A DNA stretch of 46,342 bases, from NCBI GenBank assembly GCA_030529825.1, contig JAUMWD010000013.1, forward strand, positions 1 to 46,342, read 5' to 3'. Made by a program: the position numbers and the translations under genes. Source of the DNA: Bacillota bacterium. Its GTDB lineage: Bacteria > Bacillota > Clostridia > Oscillospirales > Oscillospiraceae. The notes beneath the pieces were generated by a model. The model was not told the DNA's origin and made no database searches. It saw only the letters and a list, made by a program, of their open reading frames with translations. Below, piece after piece: positions 43,027 to 46,342 of the stretch. Within the stretch, counting starts at the first letter, position 1. The number at the start of each line of letters is the position of its first letter.

Positions 43027-43046
43027 TATATATTAATTGAGGAATA

Positions 43047-44099
43047 TCAATGGTTTTTGGTGCTTGGTACAGTTGTTGGTACACCTTTTAAGAAATTCTC
43101 CACTTGCATTGCGGTTAATGTCTTGCGACTTTCACGGATGTGAGTGTATATCTCACGGGTGGTGCTTTCTGATGCGTGACCGAGCCAATCCTTTGCATCC
43201 GCAGGGTCAACGCCTGCATCGAAAAGGATGGTTGCGAACTCATGCCGAAGCTGATGAGGGGTGATGCGAGGGGCATCATCGCACAAGCCTGCAGCTTTGC
43301 AGTAGGCAACCCAACGGTGCCGGAACTCTGTCTGCGTTAGGGGTGTTTTGCCGTTATCGGCAGAGAACAGATACCCGTTCCACTTCTTCGGCAACACGGA
43401 CCCCAGGGCATCAAGCAAAGCGATTCTGCGAATGGATGTTGCGGTTTTCGGTTCTTTTATCACGGGGCGGTTATGCTGCCATGACAAGGATTTATTGATT
43501 GTTATTATCTCCCGGTCAAAGTCAAAGTCTGAATATGTCAGGGCAAGAGCCTCTCCCTTACGCAATCCCGTGTAGCAGAGCAGATACGCAAACAGACCGA
43601 ATGGCAGATTAACACTTGCCTTTACGATGTCCACATCTTCCTTTGAAGCAAGCTCCCTATGCTCTTGTTTCAAGCCTCTTGGCAGCTTTACGGATGCACA
43701 AGGATTAGTGCTTATCTTCCCACTCTTGACAATCTCATAGTCAAACATCATACGGAGAATGTCCAATGGCCTTTGAACTGTTGTGCGTTTGTAGCCTTGC
43801 GAGTGCAGACTATTGACGAAGCCTTGTATCATTGCCGGTGTTAAGTCTTTCAGCCTAACATCCCCAAAGGCATCGTTCAGCCTTGCTATGGGTGCTGCGT
43901 AGCCTTCCAATGTCTTGAATGACACTTTGCCCTCTTTGGATGTAAGCCACTCCTCAAGAGCCTCTGACACTTTAAGACCATTGGTTTCCTTTTCGTTATA
44001 GTCCATCAGTTTTGCTATGAGTGCCTTTTTGGTTTTAGCCGTGATTACTTTGCCGTTTACCTTTTCACACCACAATCCGTTGGATTTTCGCTGATACAT
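43047..44099 (-). CDS. int: Tyrosine recombinase / phage-type integrase
   Basis: A 350-residue integrase. An N-terminal arm-binding region is followed by a SAM-like core-binding domain (about 43-125) and the catalytic domain. Active-site residues are visible: Arg180 (CYTGLRKGEAL), Lys218, His282 and Arg285 (PHQLRHEF), His308 (WLGHAS) and Tyr318 (REIYTHI). It would insert and remove the element at the adjacent tRNA-Thr site. GGAGG lies just before the ATG. Orientation is toward the attachment site. Confidence 0.95.
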   Translation of the reverse strand: MYQRKSNGLWCEKVNGKVITAKTKKALIAKLMDYNEKETNGLKVSEALEEWLTSKEGKVSFKTLEGYAAPIARLNDAFGDVRLKDLTPAMIQGFVNSLHSQGYKRTTVQRPLDILRMMFDYEIVKSGKISTNPCASVKLPRGLKQEHRELASKEDVDIVKASVNLPFGLFAYLLCYTGLRKGEALALTYSDFDFDREIITINKSLSWQHNRPVIKEPKTATSIRRIALLDALGSVLPKKWNGYLFSADNGKTPLTQTEFRHRWVAYCKAAGLCDDAPRITPHQLRHEFATILFDAGVDPADAKDWLGHASESTTREIYTHIRESRKTLTAMQVENFLKGVPTTVPSTKNH

Positions 44100-44168
44100 T
44101 ATAGCCTCCTTTCGGGTGAAAATTTTTAATATAAAAAAATATATATAAATAATAATTTAAATTGCTGA

Positions 44169-44214
44169 TTTAGGGCAATAAACATGGCATTACTGTCCAG
44201 CTTATTACCCTAAA
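44169..44214. repeat. Imperfect 13-bp inverted repeat near the integrase start
   Basis: TTTAGGGCAATAA (44169-44181) and TTATTACCCTAAA (44202-44214) pair with one mismatch around a 20-base loop, 70 bases upstream of the integrase gene. It may be a regulatory site or a recombinase arm site. The rest of 44100-44238 is very AT-rich with no other feature seen. Confidence 0.45.
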
Positions 44215-44238
44215 GTTGTGCATTTGCATAATGTTGTA

Positions 44239-44311
44239 TTGACAGAATATCCATATGCGTGTATTATCCTAATCAGATAAATAAATCAAGCAAGTTATCC
44301 GTTTGAGATAA
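44239..44311 (+). promoter_or_regulatory. Consensus promoter with two TTATC-N7-GATAA operators
   Basis: TTGACA (44239-44244) and TATTAT (44262-44267) are 17 bases apart. The inverted repeat TTATC-N7-GATAA occurs at 44264-44280, overlapping the -10, and again at 44295-44311, 31 bases or three helical turns on. This is a typical repressor-controlled promoter. It drives rightward, toward the small gene at 44387. The cognate repressor is not identified; the XRE protein nearby is one candidate. Confidence 0.7.
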
Positions 44312-44386
44312 TCCGTATTGCCGACAGAAATCGACACAATAAATGCGGTTTCGGTGGTACGATGCTTGCAAAAAGGGGAAATGCAC

Positions 44387-44536
44387 ATGGAATTTGAAGA
44401 AGAACTGCGTATGCTGTTAAAGCGAATGACGATTAAGCAGAAAGAAGTATTAAGAGATTTCCTTATAAATTGGAACGGAGAAGCTGGAGAATTGCAGCTC
44501 TCTGTTCTGCGGTCTTTGATTTCAGAAGCTCAATAA
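44387..44536 (+). CDS. Small hypothetical protein
   Basis: A 49-residue charged helical protein: MEFEEELRMLLKRMTIKQKE, then VLRDFLINWNGEAGELQLSV and LRSLISEAQ. AGGGG at 44374-44378 is well placed for ATG 44387; the earlier in-frame ATG 44381 is too close. It lies after a strong regulated promoter and overlaps the end of the convergent XRE gene by 74 bases. I do not recognise it. Confidence 0.5.
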   Translation: MEFEEELRMLLKRMTIKQKEVLRDFLINWNGEAGELQLSVLRSLISEAQ

Positions 44537-44810
44537 TCTCCGCATCAATATCATCAAGTCCACTCTCATTATTTGAGGGTGGATTTTTTTCGTCTGTTTT
44601 GCCCTCAAGCCATTCTACGGACACATCGTACTTTTGCGCGATTTTGTATAGGTACTTACGGTAAGACATGGTTGTGCCTTGTTCCCACTCTTTAAGCGCA
44701 CTATGAGGTGCGCCGGTGGCTTCACAGAACTCCTTTATTGCACCGTGAACATACTTTCCATCGGGCTTGCGGGGTATGAGTGAGAGTATTCTTTCAAGTG
44801 TTGTGTCCAT
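44463..44810 (-). CDS. XRE-family helix-turn-helix regulator
   Basis: A 115-residue protein with an N-terminal helix-turn-helix (residues about 20-65: AIKEFCEATGAPHSALKEWEQGTTMSYRKYLYKIAQKY-type) and VSVEWLEGKTD at its end, a common XRE feature. A linker and a C-terminal helix (DAEIIELLKSKTAEQRAAILQLL) follow. It is probably the element's repressor. The ATG has AAGGAAG upstream, and it overlaps the upstream membrane protein gene by 17 bases. Confidence 0.85.
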   Translation of the reverse strand: MDTTLERILSLIPRKPDGKYVHGAIKEFCEATGAPHSALKEWEQGTTMSYRKYLYKIAQKYDVSVEWLEGKTDEKNPPSNNESGLDDIDAEIIELLKSKTAEQRAAILQLLRSNL

Positions 44811-45219
44811 TTTTTGCTTCTTCCTTTAACCTTTTATTCTCTTCAAGTTCTTGTTGGTATTTTGCTTTGTATTCTTCGTGCCTTTTTGAATGATAACCCA
44901 ATGCCGCAAAAGAAAATACAACTATTAAAGCCCAGGCAATTTTCCCCAGAGGGTCAGAACTGTTAGGCCAATCAAAAATCTTGCAGCCTAAAATGATTGT
45001 TGCGAAGTGAATAACGGCAGACGCCACCGCCGGATGTTCTATGTCTTGCATTTCTTGCTTCATATAAATTGCTGGGGAAACCCAGCCAAAAACCAAAATG
45101 CAATATAAGCACACATCACTAATCGTGTGGTTCGGGAAACCCTCCGAGATGAAAAAGCAAATTACCGGAAGGAAATATACGAATGTAACTGCAAGATTTT
45201 TCAGCTTTCCTTTTTTCAT
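44794..45219 (-). CDS. Hypothetical membrane protein of the element
   Basis: A 141-residue protein with about four membrane helices (for example LAVTFVYFLPVICFFIS and IAWALIVVFSFAALGY) and a charged, coiled-coil-like C-terminus (KRHEEYKAKYQQELEENKRLKEE). GAGGTG precedes the ATG on the minus strand. It shares a transcript with the XRE regulator. I do not recognise the family. Accessory membrane proteins next to repressors are sometimes exclusion or signalling proteins, but nothing here shows that. Confidence 0.7.
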   Translation of the reverse strand: MKKGKLKNLAVTFVYFLPVICFFISEGFPNHTISDVCLYCILVFGWVSPAIYMKQEMQDIEHPAVASAVIHFATIILGCKIFDWPNSSDPLGKIAWALIVVFSFAALGYHSKRHEEYKAKYQQELEENKRLKEEAKNGHNT

Positions 45220-45275
45220 TTGTACACCTCTGTATGTTTTTCACAAAACCAAATGGAGTAAATTGTGCAATGCTA

Positions 45276-45343
45276 CAAATTGCTAAATTTAGCAAAAAAC
45301 AATCAGAAAAGATATTGCAAATTGCTAAAATTAGCAGTATTAT
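45276..45343. promoter_or_regulatory. Control region: palindromic operators and rightward promoter
   Basis: TTGCTAAATTTAGCAA (45280-45295) is a perfect 16-bp palindrome. A near copy, TTGCTAAAATTAGCAG, is at 45322-45337. The second exactly fills the 17-base spacer (45321-45337) between TTGCAA (45315-45320) and TATTAT (45338-45343), so a bound repressor would block this rightward promoter. Both copies carry the direct motif CAAATTGCTAAA (45276, 45318). The first copy lies toward the leftward genes. No gene is seen in 45220-45566. Confidence 0.75.
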
Positions 45344-45492
45344 GTTATCGAAGGCAAGGCAAGAGCATTGGGACTGCAAAAAGGGTGCAAAAATCCCAAG
45401 GCAGTTGCATGGCATTGCAACGATTGGTGAGTGCTGTTTAGTTGTGAGTGACATCAACCACTATACAACACAAACCAATCACTTGTCAACAA

Positions 45493-45535
45493 CAAATTGC
45501 GAATTTGTGACATTTCGGTGTCGCAAATTGCGAAA
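45493..45535. promoter_or_regulatory. Second pair of CAAATTGCGAA motifs
   Basis: CAAATT-GCG-AATTTG (45493-45507) is a perfect inverted repeat, and TCGCAA-A-TTGCGA (45521-45533) another. Both share CAAATTGCGAA at 45493 and 45524, 31 bases apart. They resemble the CAAATTGCTAAA motifs at 45276 and 45318, so one protein may bind all four. They lie just upstream of the gene at 45567. Confidence 0.6.
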
Positions 45536-45566
45536 AATCAACATTTGAAAAGGAGTGTGCGCAGAA

Positions 45567-45755
45567 TTGGCAAGGGAAAAGGAAGATTATCGTGCCATTT
45601 ATGAAAACCTGCTTGAGCATTTTGGCGGCAAGCGGATTCTCAATCGGTCAGAGATTGCACGATACCTGGGAATTGATGCAAGAACGGTGGCAAGACTCTA
45701 CGGAGTGGGCAGCACCGGCATCGCAATTGAGAAGCTGGCGAGGTTGATGGCATGA
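45567..45755 (+). CDS. Small helix-turn-helix protein, excisionase/regulator-like
   Basis: A 62-residue protein with a helix-turn-helix: KRILNRSEIARYLGIDARTVARLYGV. TTG 45567 is used with AGGAG at 45551-45555; a GTG at 45555 touches that site. It is the first gene rightward from the operator region, where excisionase or Cro-like proteins usually sit. Its stop overlaps the next ATG. Which role it has is not clear. Confidence 0.7.
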   Translation: MAREKEDYRAIYENLLEHFGGKRILNRSEIARYLGIDARTVARLYGVGSTGIAIEKLARLMA

Positions 45756-46063
45756 GTGAGTACACGGTCAGGATTACATCCAATGAAGTCCACGGCTGCA
45801 CATCTTACAGAGTTATGTTCAGCGCATCGGCTAACAAACTCCTGGCGGACATCAGCCACTTGCGAGTGAAAATCACACCGAGCCTTGTATATTTTATGCC
45901 TGCGAACGCAGGCTGCAAATTGACAAAGGCCAAAACCAACTACCAGATATACTGCGGTGAATTGCAGAACAGAGTCAGCAAGGGCAAGTACAAGATGCTC
46001 AAGTGTGGCAACGGATTCGCAATCAGGCGGTATGAGCCGATTGCGGAAGGAGCAACGAAATGA
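45752..46063 (+). CDS. Hypothetical protein of the element
   Basis: A 103-residue protein that I do not recognise. It is mixed alpha/beta in pattern, slightly basic, with three cysteines (C16, C56, C68 by rough count) and the segment KVKITPSLVYFMPANAG (here RVKITPSLVYFMPANAG). It overlaps genes on both sides by ATGA, so it belongs to one tightly coupled rightward operon. Confidence 0.65.
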   Translation: MSEYTVRITSNEVHGCTSYRVMFSASANKLLADISHLRVKITPSLVYFMPANAGCKLTKAKTNYQIYCGELQNRVSKGKYKMLKCGNGFAIRRYEPIAEGATK

Positions 46064-46182
46064 AACTTGTACTAATAATCTTTTTGATTTGGCTGCCGAT
46101 ACTGGTGGGTGCCAATCTGTATGAAGCTGCAGAGGATGGAAAACTCGATGAAGAAATTATGGAAAGGAGAATGAAAAGATGA
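46060..46182 (+). CDS. Short hypothetical membrane peptide (40 aa)
   Basis: A 40-residue protein: MKLVLIIFLIWLPILVGANL, then YEAAEDGKLDEEIMERRMKR. One membrane helix at the N-terminus and a charged tail. It overlaps its neighbours by ATGA on both sides, which supports it as a real gene despite its size. Function unknown. Confidence 0.6.
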   Translation: MKLVLIIFLIWLPILVGANLYEAAEDGKLDEEIMERRMKR

Positions 46183-46342
46183 AAGAAATCGTTGTAACAA
46201 GTCAGGCAGAGCTTGACACAATCCCTGTTGATTTTGACGGACGCATAATTGTCAAATTCGGCACACCGTGGAATATGGCGGTGATTAATAAGAAGTATAA
46301 ATATAGAGTTGTGGCATGGGAAAACAGCTCCGTTGAGGCAAG
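46179..46342 (+). CDS. Phage-type protein with repeat-like beta region (partial)
   Basis: The first 54 codons are visible and run off the window: MKEIVVTSQAELDTIPVDFD, then GRIIVKFGTPWNMAVINKKY and KYRVVAWENSSVEA. The end of the visible part (VVAWENSSVEA) looks like the first unit of a short repeat family seen in phage-borne proteins of Clostridia, where it builds a stacked beta structure. The overlap ATGA links it to the previous gene. The rest cannot be judged. Confidence 0.65.
   Translation, partial: MKEIVVTSQAELDTIPVDFDGRIIVKFGTPWNMAVINKKYKYRVVAWENSSVEA

Noticed and set aside
45234-45548. A 104-codon plus-strand frame in the control region
   Set aside because: It runs through all the operator repeats, has no ribosome binding site and no domain.

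Overview
The window reads as a chromosome segment of an anaerobic Bacillota of class Clostridia, most likely a gut Oscillospirales/Ruminococcaceae-type bacterium. The evidence is the Clostridia gene order secY-adk-map-infA-rpmJ-rpsM-rpsK-rpsD-rpoA-rplQ, zinc-ribbon forms of S14, L24, L36 and S4, a SpoVAC sporulation gene, S-layer homology (SLH) domains, a flavodiiron protein/rubredoxin pair for oxygen defence, and AGGAGG-type ribosome binding sites. This placement is inferred from the sequence alone.

Layout. (1) 1-11684: S10/spc/alpha ribosomal protein operons from the tail of rpsC to rplQ, with secY, adk, map, infA and rpoA. They are interrupted between rpsN and rpsH by a 581-bp non-coding, hairpin-rich insert, and followed by a degenerate second copy of the rplQ 3' end. 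(2) 11890-14570: a racemase / binding-lipoprotein pair and a radical SAM-SPASM protein. (3) 14570-22463: greA on the minus strand, then a tightly packed six-gene plus-strand operon: membrane-anchored transglutaminase-like protein, adenylation enzyme, carrier protein, MBOAT acyltransferase, SGNH-like protein and small lipoprotein. This resembles a dlt (D-alanylation) system with altered key residues and is the best candidate here for an undescribed system. (4) 22465-34621: housekeeping and transport genes: a LysR regulator divergent from a PutP-like symporter, spoVAC with a 48-residue companion, a YugP-like protease, MGMT, murI-DUF1934-argS, typA and psuG. (5) 34783-39285: a 1459-residue secreted SLH protein with two 5'-nucleotidase modules that look identical in DNA over about 1.4 kb. 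(6) 39412-42549: a minus-strand operon of TPR protein, DUF4037 protein, flavodiiron protein and a rubredoxin carrying an in-frame TAA.

(7) 42618-46342: the edge of an integrated mobile element. A displaced 3' half of a tRNA-Thr(GGT) gene marks the attachment site. Beside it lie two further T-arm/acceptor remnants in 163-bp tandem repeats, each with a terminator and a 97-bp segment with inverted ends. The element begins with a tyrosine integrase, continues with an XRE-type regulator and an operator-rich control region, and then enters a rightward chain of small genes overlapping by ATGA. It runs off the right edge, so its type (prophage or integrative element) and its other end are not visible.
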